From Chinchilla lanigera (Eukaryota; Chordata; Mammalia; Rodentia; Chinchillidae): a DNA stretch of 64,000 bases. Positions within the stretch are counted from its first letter, which is position 1; each line of letters begins with the position of its first letter. The notes under the pieces are model-generated. The model ran no database searches and had not been told where the DNA came from. It saw only the letters and a program-made list of their open reading frames with translations. The stretch covers positions 18,685,513-18,749,512 of the forward strand of contig NW_004955433.1 in the NCBI RefSeq assembly GCF_000276665.1, written 5' to 3'. Below are positions 25,459 to 36,469 of the stretch, piece by piece. Both the position numbers and the translations under genes were made by a program.

Positions 25459-25630
25459 TTTTGTTAACCATGTCAGTCAGGTTTCCTCCAGGGAAAGAAA
25501 TGAAACACTAAGATGATTTAAAGAATAATTTAATAACAGCCCATCTCCAAAAGTATGAACCAGTTTAAGGAAAGCAGCACGGGCTTGTTGAACATTCATC
25601 TTCTGACAATTGTTGTTCTTACTACCTAAA
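25459..25630 (-). mobile_element. MaLR-like LTR fragment interrupted by an ID SINE
   Basis: GTCAGTCAGGTTTCCTCCAG followed by a GGAAAGAAATGAA-type stretch and a TTTAAAGAATAATTT run is the antisense terminus of a MaLR-type LTR. The sequence past the ID (25765 to about 26060) may be its continuation, but I cannot assign it firmly. Confidence 0.5.
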
Positions 25631-25631
25631 A

Positions 25632-25763
25632 CTAAAAGGAAGGCTGGGGATATAGCCGAGCGGCATAAGTGCCTGCCTGGCAAGTGCAAGGTCATGAGTT
25701 CAATCCCCAGTACCGCAAAAAAAAAAAACAAAAAACAAAACAAAAAAAAAAACCTAAAAGGAA
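25632..25763 (+). mobile_element. ID SINE nested in an older repeat, with 10-bp target-site duplication
   Basis: GGCTGGGGATATAGCCGAGC, TGCCTGCCTGGCAAGTGCAA, TCATGAGTTCAATCCCCAG and a GTACCG end, then an AC-interrupted A tail. CTAAAAGGAA at 25632-25641 and 25754-25763 flanks it. Confidence 0.92.
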
Positions 25764-25764
25764 A

Positions 25765-26975
25765 AAAAAAGAATTTTCTGTTACCAGAGCTGGGCAAGTT
25801 CTGGAACCTTGAAAGAGGAAGCGAAGGTATCCAATCCTTGCTATACCACTGCTATGCAGAGAAAGAATGCGAAAGAAGTATCCTGGCTGCTTTTTCTCTG
25901 GCTTTTCAGATCCTTGCTATGCCTTTCATTGTTCCAACTCACCTATATCTGAAGGAATCTGGATAAGATCATCCAAAAGTGGCAATCCCATGGAGTGCTT
26001 AGCAAATCAGCAAAGAATAAAAATGTGGGTGATTAAACAACCAAACCACTGACCACATACCCGTTCCTATCATGCTGTACCGGTGAGTTACTACCAAATT
26101 CATTCATCACATATCTTCCCTTTTAGAATGCAAAATGAGCTCTGCAAAAACCAAGGCTGTGAACAGTATCTAGTAGTGAGTAAACGCTTGCCATAGTGTA
26201 GACAATAGCTCAGTGTGTTGCTTCATTGCTAATGATCAGGAAGTAATAAAAACTCAACATTAATGTTGAGCTGACCTTTGCTCTGAATTTGCTCTTTTTC
26301 TTAAGGTAAGATAAATAAGACTTGGTAACAGGTACTGGTTTGAAAAACTGAATTTTGCTCATAAGTTTCTGCAAACCCTGAAAGAGCGATCTCCTAGATT
26401 TGGTCCTGATTATTAGTAACAATGTGTAGGGTTAGACCCAATGCCCTGATGGGAGAAGCCCTGTTATTAAGGACTTTAGTTGTACGTCCCTTTAGGAGGA
26501 AAGTTAACTTAATTAGTTCTCAGGACAACACTACATCTTTTGTTGTTTATCATTTTGTTTTGTTCTTCTCCTACAACTGTTAATTTATTTCAGCATACAC
26601 ACAAAGTAGCTCCAAAGTAAATTATATACTCTCACTATGCAGTTGATTTATGATGCTTTCCTAGAAGAAAACAATTCATGTAAACCTCTCAAAATTAGGT
26701 ATTCCTATGCTATTTCTCTTTAAGTATTTTATTCTGTCTTCTTTGCAATATCACTTTGCCTATTTAGACCCTGGTGCCTCTAAGCATAAAGAGTTAGAAA
26801 ACTATTTTAATGCCTTAGATGAGGTACAGAGTTAACAAATTTGGAAAATATTTTCTAATAGGACACATACCAAGACAGGCTTTAGTATTCAGACTGCTAT
26901 TTCTGAAAAAAATGCATCACATACTTGTACAAATTATATTTTCATATATTTTCCATACAAAAAGCAATGAGTTAC
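25765..26975. other. No gene recognised; perfect palindrome at 26253-26270
   Basis: The left end may continue the MaLR-like fragment. The rest is intergenic. Confidence 0.35.
26253..26270. repeat. Perfect 18-bp palindrome
   Basis: CTCAACATTAATGTTGAG is identical to its own reverse complement, with no loop. Not part of a repeat that I recognise. Confidence 0.9.
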
Positions 26976-26979
26976 TTGT

Positions 26980-27092
26980 CCATTTTGAGATAGGTTCCCA
27001 CTAAGTTGCCCAGGCTGACCTTCAACTTGTAACTCATCCTGAGGTAGCTTCTTTAGGACCTATGTTTACAGGTATGCAACCCCATACCACAC
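26980..27092 (-). mobile_element. B1 SINE, decayed
   Basis: TTTTGAGATAGGTTCCCACT, GTTGCCCAGGCTGACCTTCA and ACAGGTATGCAACCCCATAC: antisense B1 lacking the usual internal duplication and highly mutated. Confidence 0.65.
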
Positions 27093-27099
27093 TTATATG

Positions 27100-27455
27100 T
27101 TTATGTTTAAGTCAAATCACTGAGTCTCCAAAAGAAGAATTAAGTTGTTTAATGACAGCATAGAACTCTATGTAAAAAGTTCACTCTTACCCCAACAACT
27201 TACACTGGCTGGATTTCAAAGTTGTCCCTTTCATTGAGGGTTCTTTCACTTCCAGCCCTAACTCTGAGATGGGTCCATGTTATCTGACTGTAATGTGGAA
27301 ATCTGAAGACAGTCTGTTCCGATATCTGGTTATTTTAAAGATCTCTTTTAATTTGTATTTTCCATTGTATCTCATTATATTTTAAAAATTATGTATGTCA
27401 GCAGGGAGCAGATCATAAAATGACAAATATATAGCACTGTGTTAAAAACTAAAAC
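27100..27455. other. No feature recognised
   Basis: Intergenic. Confidence 0.3.
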
Positions 27456-27459
27456 AGTG

Positions 27460-27547
27460 GGGCCAGGGATATAGCTCAGTGCCACAAGAGCCTGCCTGGC
27501 AATTGTAAAGTCCTGAGTTTGATTCTTGGTACCAAAGAACAAATGAA

Positions 27548-27598
<51 letters not shown>

Positions 27599-27600
27599 AA
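27460..27600 (+). mobile_element. ID SINE with (AATA)n tail
   Basis: GGGGCCAGGGATATAGCTCA, GCCTGCCTGGCAATTG and TCCTGAGTTTGATTC, then GGTACC. The tail has become an AATA microsatellite of about 14 units (27540-27600). Overlapping open frames here are made of the tail. Confidence 0.9.
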
Positions 27601-27604
27601 GAAA

Positions 27605-28475
27605 ATAACACACATGTATCCCATCTCCTTGACCTAGATTGTATTCAGTATATTTTTCTTCACTGCTTCTCGCTAACTTCTTATAAGTACCTTACTATAA
27701 ATATGTTTGAAGAAAATTATCTTTAAAAATAAAATGATTTCATTTCTATCATTTACTTTGTGTGCTCTTAAATGAGGAAAATTTTAAACAATTAATGTAT
27801 GGAGAACAAAACCTCAGTTATATTAAGCAAGAAAGTCATTTCTTCAAAATTAAAAAAAGTCAAAATCATCAAGACTTCCTTAGAATTCTAAAGATTAGAT
27901 CAGGGAGTTCTCATTCCCTTCTGTTCCTCCCACACTGTGTTCACAGCCATAGAAACATGTGTTTACAAATTGCTCTTTTGTATTTTCTGCTTATCTAAAC
28001 CCCCTAGAAGGGAGTTGAGCGGGAATCACAGGAAGGCAATTGACACTGACAGCGAAGCCTGTAGTCACAGGGACAACAGGAGAGGGCTGTGGTTAGGCAG
28101 GGAGTCAGGGGTACTGCTTCTGAATCTAGACAGGGACTGTGGGACATTACAAATGGTGTCATTTGGTGGGAACTGAGAAATAAGTTGTAAAAATATCAAG
28201 GTTTTCACCTGTGGCTTTAATATCTGTATTGCCTTTTCTGTGAAGTGTCAATGCTCATTTTAATTTATACATATCTAAAAAGTTACATAAACTATTTCAT
28301 AAATCAATGGAAAACAAAACACCCATATATATATATGCATCTGTATGTGTGTATAGGCAAACAGATCTGCAGACCTGAATGACAAAGAACTTTCAAATCT
28401 GGTAGTGAAAATAAATCATTGTGAAGTGCAAGCCTGTGCAAGTATTTTGAGATAGAGGTTAAAATTTCTCACCAG
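27605..28475. other. No feature recognised
   Basis: Intergenic; the open frames at 27762-28176 have no domain. Confidence 0.35.

Positions 28476-28477
<2 letters not shown>

Positions 28478-28508
<31 letters not shown>
28478..28508. repeat. (CA)n microsatellite
   Basis: About 15 CA units. Confidence 0.95.
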
Positions 28509-28510
<2 letters not shown>

Positions 28511-28611
28511 ACAATTATTGAGACAACTAACTTTTGACTAGCATGAGTTATGTTTTATGGTATATGTGTCTTGCATGTATACATTTTAGGTATTTTCTCT
28601 CCAGTCATATG

Positions 28612-28690
28612 TCTGCTATTATTGAAAGATAAGGTCTAATCTTTACCATTTTACAGATGAGGAATTAAAAGTTCCAAGTGTATATATTTA
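28612..28690 (-). mobile_element. MIR SINE fragment
   Basis: ACCATTTTACAGATGAGGAA is the antisense MIR core. Confidence 0.7.
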
Positions 28691-28709
28691 GAAATTAGTA
28701 GAATGAGCC

Positions 28710-29026
28710 TGTGATAGTTAATTGTTATGACATTTTGATTAAGTCACATCTTGCAGATAAGTAAAGTGCACCACTAGGTATATTGAGTCAGTTCATAAAG
28801 GGATAGCATTGGGCAATAATCTGGTACCTGGTCCCTTTTGCCCTAGTGCTGTTCTTCTGCTGTTTCCTATATGCCATGAGCATTTTGTCCCACCATGCCC
28901 ATCCATTCCAGGAATATCCATTAGGGTATTCCTGCCTGATAGCCCACCAGCCATGGAGCCAGGAGACAAATTTTTCAAGCTTTTGGTTCTGAGTATTTGG
29001 TCCCAGAAGCAGGAACCCTGACTGAT
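28710..29026 (+). mobile_element. MaLR-type LTR, sense
   Basis: It starts GTGATAGTTAATTGTTATGA and ends CAGGAACCCTGACTGATGC, matching the 5' and 3' ends of a MaLR-type LTR in sense. The mid part has ATGCCATGAGCATTTTGTCC. The 116-codon minus-strand frame over it (28788-29138) is a by-product, not a gene. Confidence 0.7.
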
Positions 29027-29029
29027 GCA

Positions 29030-29884
29030 GAGATTTCAAATTTGGCAGTAGGACTCCAGATCTTTTCCTGTTAATCATTCTACTACTTTCTTTCTCCTGA
29101 TAATTATTTATAAAGCAGTACAAGATTTTATAAAACATTTATTGAGTATGTGCCTGAGCCCAGTCTTACACTTTGCACTAAAACAATGGAACAGAACCAT
29201 TCAGAGGCTTAACTTTCCCAATGCCTGTTTCCAGAGGCAGAGACAGGGACAAGGACAGATAAACAAAGTGATGTAAAAAATCACCTCGTATATAAGAGCG
29301 AATTCAACAGAAAAAAAGTAAAATAGAATAATGTTAAAGACAACTTTAAAGAGATGGCAAGAGCTGAAACGTGAGAGCCAGAATTGTCCATTAGTCCAGA
29401 GAGAGCCTCTGAGGCAGGCGCACACTTTGCCTGTTCCAGACACGGAGAAGGAGGTGTGCCTGGAAAGCATGAACAAAGAATAGGAGGCATTAGTGTGGAG
29501 ACAGTGTCCGGGAAGTAATTTATGCATGACCTAGCGGTCATGTTGAGGAATTGAACATTATTTTCAATGAACATAGTAGAAAAGGTGCCATATGCCACCC
29601 TTATTTTTCATCCTAAGCTTTTGTCTGCATTATTCCCATTAGATTATTCCCAGTGATTGAGAATATCTTTAGGGATTTCGGAATAAATATTAATAAAGTT
29701 ATTGATTTTTTGACTCACTAAATATGTTTAAGTTAAAACTCTAATGTGCTCTCTGGGAAAATATTCTTCCCACCAAAACAGTATTTCACAGATCGACTTC
29801 TACATGCAAAACCAAGACACAAATTCTGAAGATTCTTAGCCTAGGTCTGGAATATGAATTTTAATTAAAATGAAGCAAACTTCA
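29030..29884. other. No feature recognised
   Basis: Intergenic. Overlapping frames at 29201-29598 on the minus strand show no domain. Confidence 0.35.
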
Positions 29885-29885
29885 T

Positions 29886-29990
29886 TACTACTAGAAGAAT
29901 TAACTACTAGAAGAATCTACTAGAAGAATTAACTACTTACTAGAAGAATTAACTACTTAAGAATAACTACTAGAAGAATTACTACTTAGA
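29886..29990. repeat. Small irregular minisatellite
   Basis: The 12-mer TACTAGAAGAAT occurs exactly five times (starts 29889, 29905, 29918, 29938, 29968), with variable TAAC/TACTTA spacers and further degenerate copies. Confidence 0.9.
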
Positions 29991-29994
29991 AAGT

Positions 29995-30275
29995 TCCTAA
30001 TGGAGTTCTCTAGCATTGGAACTTTATGAGATGATTTTTGTTCCAAAAAAGAAATTTCTGGCTGTACAATTTAAAGAAACTTTCAGTTTATTTAAATTAG
30101 GTTGAATTGCTTAAAAGAAAATATATAGATCAGAACAATTGTAAAAGAATTACTTTGGCTAGTTGAATAGGTTCACAGTCTTAAAATCTAAGGAGCTCCT
30201 ATGCAACCATCTGTATTCTGTGGTTTGAATAATCAGTCACAGTGAAAGGAGTGTTCTTCTGTTCAACACTTTTCA
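29995..30275. other. No feature recognised
   Basis: Intergenic. Confidence 0.3.
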
Positions 30276-30279
30276 GGTC

Positions 30280-30430
30280 GGACCATGGTGGTACATGCCT
30301 GTAATCCCAACACTCAGGAGGCTGAGGCAGGATGATAACCACAAATTTGAGGGCACCTGAGGCTACACAGTGAATTCAAGGCTAGCCGAAACTACATAGT
30401 GAGACTTTGTCTCAAAGAAATAAAAAAAAA
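30280..30430 (+). mobile_element. B1 SINE
   Basis: ACATGCCTGTAATCCCAACA, GGAGGCTGAGGCAGGATGA, two GGCTA(C/G) blocks from the internal duplication, and GAGACTTTGTCTCAAAG with an A tail. Confidence 0.9.
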
Positions 30431-30434
30431 AGTA

Positions 30435-31205
30435 AATAAACAAAGCAAAACAGAAAGAGATGTTTGAAAATGATAACACAGATGTTGATACATATATTTT
30501 ATATGTCTGATAAAGTAAAGCCCTAGTTATCTTTTTAAACAAGGAAGGAAAAAAGGACAAAAACCACATTTATGAATGAAGAAAATTAATTCATATTCAA
30601 AAATATTTAATTGTTGATTAATATGCATGGACTTACATACTCATGGATTTTGTGTGATATTTTACACATGCATTCACTGAGCACTGAACAAATTCAATAT
30701 TTCTTTACCCTTAACACCCCCACACACATCATTTTCAATTTTTATGAATTCTTATTCTACTTCCATATCTTTGTTATTTCTTTTTGTTTGTTTGTTTACT
30801 TCAAAATAGAGAGAGAATAAATGGTATTTTTTCTGGTTTCTTTCAAGCAATACAATGTTGCCAAGTTCAATTCTTTTTACTGGCATATTTTTGCTGTGCA
30901 TAATAATTACATATGTTTTAGGAAATTGATATATAACTATATCAGTCTTAACTATTTTCAATTCCAGTTCAAACCTTGATGATAAAAATCAATTCCAGAG
31001 CCAGTAACTGACTGTAGAAATACATGACGTACGTGTCAGATAGCTCAGTTCTAGACTCTGCTTTATAATCTACATATGATAGAATCATTTCATAAACCAC
31101 AAAATTATGATTTGGACAAAATGATATCTTCCTAGAGTTTAACAAGGCAACCTACTAATTTAACATATTTCAAACATATTTGAATAATCTATGATTTTCT
31201 TTTTT
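30435..31205. other. No feature recognised
   Basis: AT-rich intergenic sequence. Confidence 0.35.
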
Positions 31206-31209
31206 AAAT

Positions 31210-31370
31210 TTAATTGTTGCCCACTTTCCTGTAATTACAATACATTCAGAGGTTGAGGCAGAAGGATTGCAAGCTCAAATCCAACCTAAAAAATTAAAAT
31301 ATGGACTGAAGATGTAGCTCAATGACAGTGGGCTGAATTGCATCCTGAGTACCACAAAAATAAAATGAAA
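31210..31370 (+). mobile_element. B1-ID dimeric SINE, decayed
   Basis: A B1-derived left part (CCTGTAATTACAATACATTC, GAGGTTGAGGCAGAAGGATT, CAAGCTCAAATCCAACCTA) is followed by an ID-like right part (ACTGAAGATGTAGCTCAATG ... GTACCACAAA). Confidence 0.7.
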
Positions 31371-31374
31371 CTTA

Positions 31375-33150
31375 AAAAGGAATTGCTGCCCAATATATAG
31401 GTATTTTAAATAGAATTAACTCTGTCCATTTTATTTGAGATTTTTTTCTTTCACTATAACACATGCTATCTATTCAATAAGTAAGGTAGTGATTATCTGT
31501 TAAGTTAAGGTAGGAATAAATGAAAGATAAATATATAAATAAAGAATATAAGAAAAAATATGAAACTTCTAAGGGACACTTATTAAAGTGTTGCATAACT
31601 TTACAGGATTTGTCCCTGAAAAATATAAACAATTTATGCATCTGTACTAAGAATCTTAAGTGCTGTATTTAAGGTACTTTGAATTTACAATGACCTAGTG
31701 AGATATTTCATGAAAGTGACATTACAAAGAAGTAGCCAGGAACCCCACAAATGCTGTCCCAAAGTCTGTCTTCTCCCAGCATTTCTTCTCCCTACCCTTT
31801 TTCCCACTATTCCAGTGTCAAAAGGAATACGGGCAGGGGGAGATCGCCAAAGAGCTTCCCTGTCCTTTTCCTTCTCATTGTAATAGCCATGGAGCCCCTG
31901 CAGAAAGGTGAGGTAAGGAGTTGCTTGTATCAAATGTATGTTTTCATTTTTTAAATTTTAAAGCAAATTTGTAACTCTCTGTTTAAAATAAACTTTTAAG
32001 AATTCCAGTTTGGGGATTATCCTTTCCCAAGACCCTAACTATAAATCTCTTGTGCCCTTAAAACTTTTAATCCAGTTTCCCTTTTACAACATAGGTTTTC
32101 TGGAAAAATTACTATAGGAGAAATCTAACCAGCTCAAAATGTTATATATACACTGGTATTTTCAGTGACTTGACTCTAGTTCTAAAGCTGGAAAAAAATT
32201 GTCCAAATATTTTCCTCATTAATTATCTTGGACTCATGAATCACCACCTTATAGCTGCAAAAGTTGAGGCAGATACAAGGCAAAAGTACATACTCCCACA
32301 TTAATTCATATTCACTGGCTATTTCTTAGCTTCCATGGTTTTGGCTAAAACCTTAACTTTCTAGATGAAGTTATTCACAGTTTATAGAAGAAAATATAAG
32401 TAATTTCTTCATCTAATTCTTAAAATGCCTCCATGATTCAAAGGGCAGTACTAAGCAGCTTATTTCATGAGATCACGTTTTGGTTAGGTGAGGTAGAAGG
32501 AGGTTCATGGAAAGGTATTGGAAAGATTTACTGAAGGCTCAGCTTACAAGCTGTAATAGGAAATCATGCTGGGCAGCAACCAGTGCCAACATATGCAGTA
32601 GGTGAGAAGCGAAGGAGACAGGGCAGGGAACCCAGTTTATGCAATGTGTCATTCCCCCAAGGCTCAGTACAAGGAGAACAATGACAATAGATCTAGAGAG
32701 TTCACAGAGAAGGACTAAGAGAGAGTGTGTCTGTGCTCTTAGATGTAAAAATCATGGAACTATGGTGGTTTAGAACTGTAGTGAATATATAGACCCCAAA
32801 AGACTTCCTAGAAGCCTGTAATTTGCTAAGTTTGCTCTTGGGAATTCAAGATGGTGAACATTTCTTTCAGTGTTTATGTTCTCTAGTCTTGAACAACTAA
32901 AACCTTCACTGTCTCAAAGCTGCCAGATTAACATATTAGTGTCTGAATCATTTTTCACAATACACTTGGAGTGAGGTAGAAGGCCTTTTACCACTCATGT
33001 ATCTCAAGCTGTCTCCATTATCCAACAAACTCCATAAAACCTCTATTCTACTGCTGAATAGTACCTTAAACTCAATTTTTACAAAGACCACAATATGTAC
33101 TCTTGTGCTCAAATTTGGCTTCACATGAAAATTAAAAATGGTCTTTAAAA
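31375..33150. other. No gene recognised
   Basis: Intergenic. Slightly GC-richer patches near 31730-31920 and 32460-32760 could be remnants of LTRs, but I cannot match them. Confidence 0.35.
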
Positions 33151-33154
33151 AGTC

Positions 33155-33260
33155 TCAATATCTTGAGTGCATATCAGAACAATTAAATCAAAATCTCTTC
33201 AGAAAGAAAATCAGTATTTCCAGAGTTTCCGAGGTCCAAAGTTGAGAACAATTGACTAAT
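33155..33260. mobile_element. MER20-like hAT-Charlie nonautonomous DNA transposon fragment
   Basis: A GTGCATATCAGAACAATTAA stretch, then AATCAGTATTTCCAG and a terminal AAAGTTGAGAACAATTGAC resemble MER20-type sequence, including the conserved GTTGAGAACCA-like terminus. Moderate divergence. Confidence 0.5.
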
Positions 33261-33261
33261 A

Positions 33262-33460
33262 CATGGTTTCTCAACCTCAACAATATAGGTATTTGGGCTA
33301 GATACTTCTTTGTTGTAAAGCAGTGTTCTATGCATTGTAAGATGTTTAATAGTATCTTTAAATGCTAAAATTTCTTTCTACCCCATGGCATTAACCAAAA
33401 ATTTCTCCCTAGATTGTCAAATTTCCATGGGTTATAATTAACCTCACATGAGAACCTTAT
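33262..33460 (+). mobile_element. MER5A-like hAT-Charlie nonautonomous DNA transposon
   Basis: ATGGTTTCTCAACCTCAACA (terminal inverted repeat side), TTCTTTGTTGTAAAGCAGTG, GCATTGTAAGATGTTTAATA and CAAAAATTTCTCCCTAGATT correspond to MER5A landmarks. It ends near CACATGAGAACC, the opposite terminus. The orientation is tentative. Confidence 0.6.
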
Positions 33461-33464
33461 GGTG

Positions 33465-33975
33465 TTATAGCTTTGCCTAAATCTTTTCACAATGGAATTA
33501 AGCTTTTCCTTACTGATTACTTTTCTTAACAATTTGCAGTCTAAATTTGTTCATCTTCAGTTTGAGAACACGGTTTATAAAGCATATAAACTTCCAATAT
33601 GTCACAGTTACTGTAAAATGTCAGCTATTATTTTGTTTCAGATTTTCCTTTTTCAGAGGAAAAGTTCTACCAATATTTTGAATTCCAGATGATATTCTGA
33701 AATGTACAAATTTTTATTTTGGCAAAAACAAAAGAAACAACCCAGACTGTTGTACAAAAAGGCAAGAATTTTATGATGCAAAGACTATGAAGTTATAGTA
33801 AATCTAGAATAAACAGAAAGGATAATCAACTCAATGCATCATGGTTATTATTGGAGGGCAGAAATTTTTATATAGATGCATATTTAAACTATTTTGAGTT
33901 TGTACTTAAGAGAGAAAATGTTGTTACATGGTAATGTTATAGTTGACATTTTCAGTTTGCCAGAGTCAGAGTATA
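33465..33975. other. No feature recognised
   Basis: AT-rich intergenic sequence. Confidence 0.3.
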
Positions 33976-33979
33976 TTAT

Positions 33980-34968
33980 AAAATATGTCCACCCATAAAG
34001 CAGTTTCCTGTTCTTGTATGACTTCACCAACCCTTGCGATCTCACTTTATATTTTGATGTCTTACTGTAATTTTGAGTTATTTTTCTTTAACAAGTAATC
34101 ATATTCAGTACCCCTTCACATGTTTATTAACTATTTATACTCTACCTTCTTTGAAATTACTTGCCTGTTTTAATTAGATTATTTATCTTTTTGTCATAGA
34201 GTTGCAAGTATTTATATACATTATTGTGACTACAAGTCAGAGATATGATCTGCTAATATTGTTTTCTTATTCCCTGAGTTTTTTTCACTGCTTCAAAAGG
34301 TCTTGTTGGGATAAAAAAGATTTATTTTGATGAAGTCTAGTATTATTATTTCTTTTGTTGCTAGTCCTTTAGTGTTATATATTAAAAAACCTTACCAAAT
34401 TCAAATTTACACATTTTTTTTTCCCGTAACCGCTGCTTTAGGCACGTCCCATAGGTTTTAATAAATTACATATTGTGCTCATTCATCACAGATGTTTTGT
34501 AAGCTTTTTTTTTCATGTTTTCACTCACTGACTACTTAGATGAAATTGGGTATGTTCAGGGTGGTATGACCCTAGACCTCACTGACTACTTAGGAGTGTG
34601 TTAATTTGTTCATGTTTGTAAATTTCTAAAATTTCATTCTTTTATTAGCAATCCCATTCCTTTTAATTGAAGAAAAACCTTCTATATGAACCTAATCATC
34701 TTAAATTTATTTTTTTTACAATATATGGTTTATCTTCTCAATACTCTTTGTGAATATCAAAATGTATATTTTATTCTCATTGGATATTCTGTAAATATTT
34801 GTAAGGCTTAACTGTTCTTTAGTACTGTTTTCATCTTTTATATTTGTGTTGAGTGTTTCTTGTGGTATATATTATTGAAAATGAGCTATTCAAAGTTATA
34901 TGTAAATTTTCTACCTATATGTAACTTTAAACTTTTGGATTTGTTTCATGTATTTTGAGACTTACTTT
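33980..34968 (-). mobile_element. Old LINE-1 ORF2 region, antisense
   Basis: Antisense L1 landmarks appear in order: a TTTAATTAGATTATTTATCT stretch; GACTACAAGTCAGAGATATG; the GCACGTCCCATAGGTTTTAA segment; ACTACTTAGGAGTGTGTTAA; ATTTTATTCTCATTGGATAT; and GTTTCATGTATTTTGAGACT. The element is interrupted by the 5S-like insert (34540-34577) and then by the unrecognised repeat from about 34970, and resumes at about 35265. Confidence 0.7.
34524..34593 (-). pseudogene. 5S rRNA 5'-end fragment (nt 1-38) retro-inserted with 16-bp target-site duplication
   Basis: CTCACTGACTACTTAG occurs exactly at 34524-34539 and 34578-34593. The 38 nt between them (34540-34577), read on the minus strand, align without gaps to nt 1-38 of mammalian 5S rRNA from the first base, with 30 of 38 identities by my count. 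The longest block is CATACCACCCTGAAC (nt 10-24). Seven of eight differences are transitions, and all five CpGs of the parent are lost. There is no A tail. The right boundary is exactly the natural 5' end of 5S rRNA. It is not a functional gene: the internal promoter is missing. Confidence 0.85.
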
Positions 34969-34969
34969 T

Positions 34970-35262
34970 AGGAAGGAAACAGGCAAGCAAAACAGAAAAT
35001 GTCCAATCTCAAGATATAGCTGTATTAAAAAATTTAATTCTTGAACATATTTTTAGAAGACTGAATGGGTGTTTCTGGCCTTTATAGTGCATGCTAAAGC
35101 TATAAATTCCCTTGTACATACATTTGGTAAATATCTAGGGAACAGAAACAACAAAAATCTAAAAAAATGTTAAAGGTTTGTATATTGCACATGAATATCA
35201 TTTTATTAATAATTGGATTACTTTGGGCTGACAAGATTATTCCTAAGAAAGGAATTTTCCTT
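34970..35262. repeat. Unrecognised ~290-bp repeat, copy 1 (inserted in an L1)
   Basis: From GGAAACAGGCAAG to GACAAGATTATTCC this matches 36671-36965 along its whole length (for example AGAAAATGTCCA, TTTCTGGCCTTTA, GGGAACAGAAACAAC, TATATTGCACA, CTGACAAGATTATTCCT). Left and right flanks are adjacent parts of one antisense L1, so this looks like an insertion. There are no clear terminal inverted repeats, A tail or TG...CA ends. Confidence 0.8.
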
Positions 35263-35371
35263 GAAAATTGTAAAGTTGTCTGGATTGATTGACCCTTTCT
35301 ACAATAAAATATTCTTCATATTTAAAAAGATTTATTTTGTCTTCAATTTGTTTTTTATGATATTAATATAT

Positions 35372-35375
<4 letters not shown>

Positions 35376-35437
<62 letters not shown>
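35376..35437. repeat. (TC)n microsatellite
   Basis: About 30 TC units with one interruption, then a short GT-rich stretch to 35470. Confidence 0.95.
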
Positions 35438-35470
35438 GTGTGTCCGTGTATGTGTGTGTATGTTTGTGAG

Positions 35471-35548
35471 TAAAGTACTGGGGATCAAACCTAGAGCCTC
35501 ACTTATGCTAGGCACTCTCTGTACCATTGATCCACATATCCAGCCTCC
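35471..35548 (-). mobile_element. tRNA-derived (ID-like) SINE, decayed
   Basis: AAGTACTGGGGATCAAACCT, CCTCACTTATGCTAGGCACT and TCTGTACCATTGATCCACAT are the antisense of an older ID-like SINE body. Confidence 0.75.
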
Positions 35549-35894
35549 TCCATTAACTTTTTGATTCCTATTTCCAAGTTCTAACTTTTTCATTATGTTA
35601 TTACTAACCCACTTGCATATTTGATTTTAATGTATCTCTTATAAGCAACATGTATTTGACATTTTTGCTTTTTCTCTGTTATAACATTCTCTGTTTTTGG
35701 ATTATGTGTTCAATTTATTTATAAATCATTTGTAGACAGGATTTATGTTTACCACTTTACTATTTGTTTTCTATATGTCTCATTTATATTGTAGTCTTCC
35801 AGTTTTGCATTACTGCCTTGATTTGTGTTGGATATCTTTAGTGTATTATGAATCTACTCCTAGAGTATTTCTCAGGGTCATATTCATCATATGT

Positions 35895-36465
35895 GTCCTA
35901 TTTGTGAAGTTTTCTTCTAGCCCTTGGAGAGTCAAGTGTGAGTAACTTCTCTACAAGTTAAAGGTCTAATGACTGGAAAAGAGAGAAATGACTGCTTCTA
36001 TTCCTTTCCTGATAATATTTATTAGCTGTGCAGTGGACCAGCATGTTGTTTCAGACACAGCACTCTCTGCCTCTGTCTGCAGGAGTGTAAACCTTGGCAA
36101 CTGGCAAAGTCCACACAACAGCATTGTTCTCTGAGGAAAAAAATGAATTTACCACATACATGTACAAGGAAGTGCACATAATTGATGTATTCAAGGACAA
36201 AGAAAACCATATGTGCAGACCTGTAAATCTATAAGTGGCCAGATATTATGATGGTGGAGATCGATTTGCAGAAGTTAGAAGCAGCAATTTAGACCACTGA
36301 CTTGATGGGCTTCATGTAAAACTGAAGCATTTGGACATTTGCTTTATCGTAGATAAGGGCCTAGTAGATTCAACCAGGACTTGTACTTTGCTGAAGAGAG
36401 AGATTTTGAAAATCAGCTTTATTTAAGAAACTAGGAAATCATCCATACAAAATTCCACACAGGAC
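35895..36465. other. No feature recognised
   Basis: Intergenic. Confidence 0.3.
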
Positions 36466-36469
36466 CTGG

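Larger units (their letters stand above)
35265..35890 (-). mobile_element. Continuation of the antisense LINE-1, interrupted by a (TC)n tract and a tRNA-derived SINE
   Basis: GTCTGGATTGATTGACCCTT resumes the L1 interrupted at about 34968. After the microsatellite and SINE, TGTATCTCTTATAAGCAACA and ACCACTTTACTATTTGTTTT continue the antisense ORF2 order. Confidence 0.6.

Noticed and set aside
27375..27624. Minus-strand frames with repeated Leu-Phe-Ile-Tyr
   Set aside because: Translation of the AATA tail of an ID SINE.
28788..29138. 116-codon minus-strand open frame
   Set aside because: It lies almost wholly within a MaLR-type LTR, which is noncoding; the frame is a by-product.
29886..29990. 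Regularly repeated unit considered as a CRISPR-like array
   Set aside because: The spacers are short and similar to each other, in a mammalian genome; it is a minisatellite.
35363..35593. Minus-strand frame rich in Arg-Glu repeats
   Set aside because: Translation of the (TC)n microsatellite and a SINE.
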